The notes under the pieces were generated by a model, which made no database searches, was not told the origin of the DNA, and saw only the letters and a program-made list of their open reading frames with translations. A program made the translations under genes and the position numbers. A DNA stretch of 5,882 nucleotides, taken from Peptococcaceae bacterium. Its GTDB lineage: Bacteria; Bacillota; Desulfitobacteriia; Desulfitobacteriales; Syntrophobotulaceae. Shown in pieces: positions 5,859-5,882 of the stretch; position 1 is the stretch's first letter, and every line of letters starts with the position of its first letter. The stretch lies in assembly GCA_012523535.1 (NCBI GenBank), contig JAAYII010000054.1, positions 1 through 5,882 of the forward strand, in the 5' to 3' direction.

Positions 5859-5882
5859 AAAAAAACCTGCAAGCTACCATTG
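5859..5882 (-). terminator. Partial terminator at the window edge: 3' arm and U tract
   Basis: Read on the minus strand, the edge sequence is GGTAGCTTGCAGG followed by seven T. A GC-containing arm running straight into a T tract is the 3' half of an intrinsic terminator; the other arm would lie just outside the window, with CAAT at the edge as part of the loop. It implies a minus-strand gene to the right whose transcription ends here, so the operon has its own promoter. Confidence 0.45.

Larger units (their letters stand above)
5571..5882. other. AT-rich intergenic region upstream of the molybdoenzyme operon
   Basis: No gene is supported in these 312 bases. Short open stretches beginning with ATG at 5738, 5761 and 5843 have no ribosome binding site; the first two stop within 16 codons and the last runs off the edge. 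The region holds the operon's ribosome binding site and promoter candidates, a palindromic operator-like site at 5607-5622, low-complexity A/T runs at 5700-5738, and a partial terminator at the right edge. Confidence 0.6.

Noticed and set aside
5845..5860. TGGC...TGCA on the minus strand, resembling a sigma-54 promoter (-24/-12).
   Set aside because: The GG and GC pairs are separated by nine bases; sigma-54 promoters need ten, and the -12 box reads GTGCA instead of TTGCA.

Overview
The window looks like a piece of an anaerobic Firmicute chromosome. The signs are strong GGAGG-type ribosome binding sites, AT-rich intergenic DNA, a large molybdopterin enzyme with a ferredoxin-like partner, and no respiratory membrane anchor. 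A Clostridia-type host (Desulfitobacterium, Desulfosporosinus or Pelotomaculum relatives, or a Sporomusa-like bacterium) is an inference; no rRNA or other phylogenetic marker is present.

Layout from left to right. Positions 2-652 (+) hold the C-terminal part of a DNA adenine methyltransferase or type IIG restriction enzyme, namely its TaqI/Eco57I-like target-recognition domain; the gene begins outside the window. A 164-base gap with two overlapping inverted repeats follows. Next come a 102-residue protein with 13 cysteines (817-1125, +) and an FMN-binding flavin-reductase-like protein (1244-1924, +), separated by a terminator-like hairpin. A strong hairpin with A and T tracts at 1945-1994 terminates transcription from both sides.

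On the minus strand, read from right to left, is a two-gene operon. A molybdopterin (bis-MGD) oxidoreductase large subunit (5570 down to 2887) is followed by a four-cluster iron-sulfur subunit with a C-terminal beta-sandwich domain (2829 down to 2017). Both resemble the two subunits of pyrogallol-phloroglucinol transhydroxylase of Pelobacter acidigallici (AthL/AthS). The large subunit is broken by a single-base frameshift in a short C run at 5000-5002. Restoring one base gives one continuous protein of about 894 residues.

The 312 bases right of the operon hold its promoter region. This includes a perfect TTGTAA-N4-TTACAA palindrome that overlaps a possible -35 box, and at the window edge what looks like one arm and the U tract of a terminator for a minus-strand gene outside the window.

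Working model (inference): the minus-strand pair forms a soluble cytoplasmic molybdenum enzyme acting on an aromatic or other organic substrate. The beta subunit carries all sixteen cluster cysteines, whereas the Pelobacter enzyme is known to have only three clusters, so this enzyme may pass electrons out instead of performing a net non-redox reaction. The neighbouring flavoprotein and cysteine-rich protein are possible but unproven electron-transfer or assembly partners.
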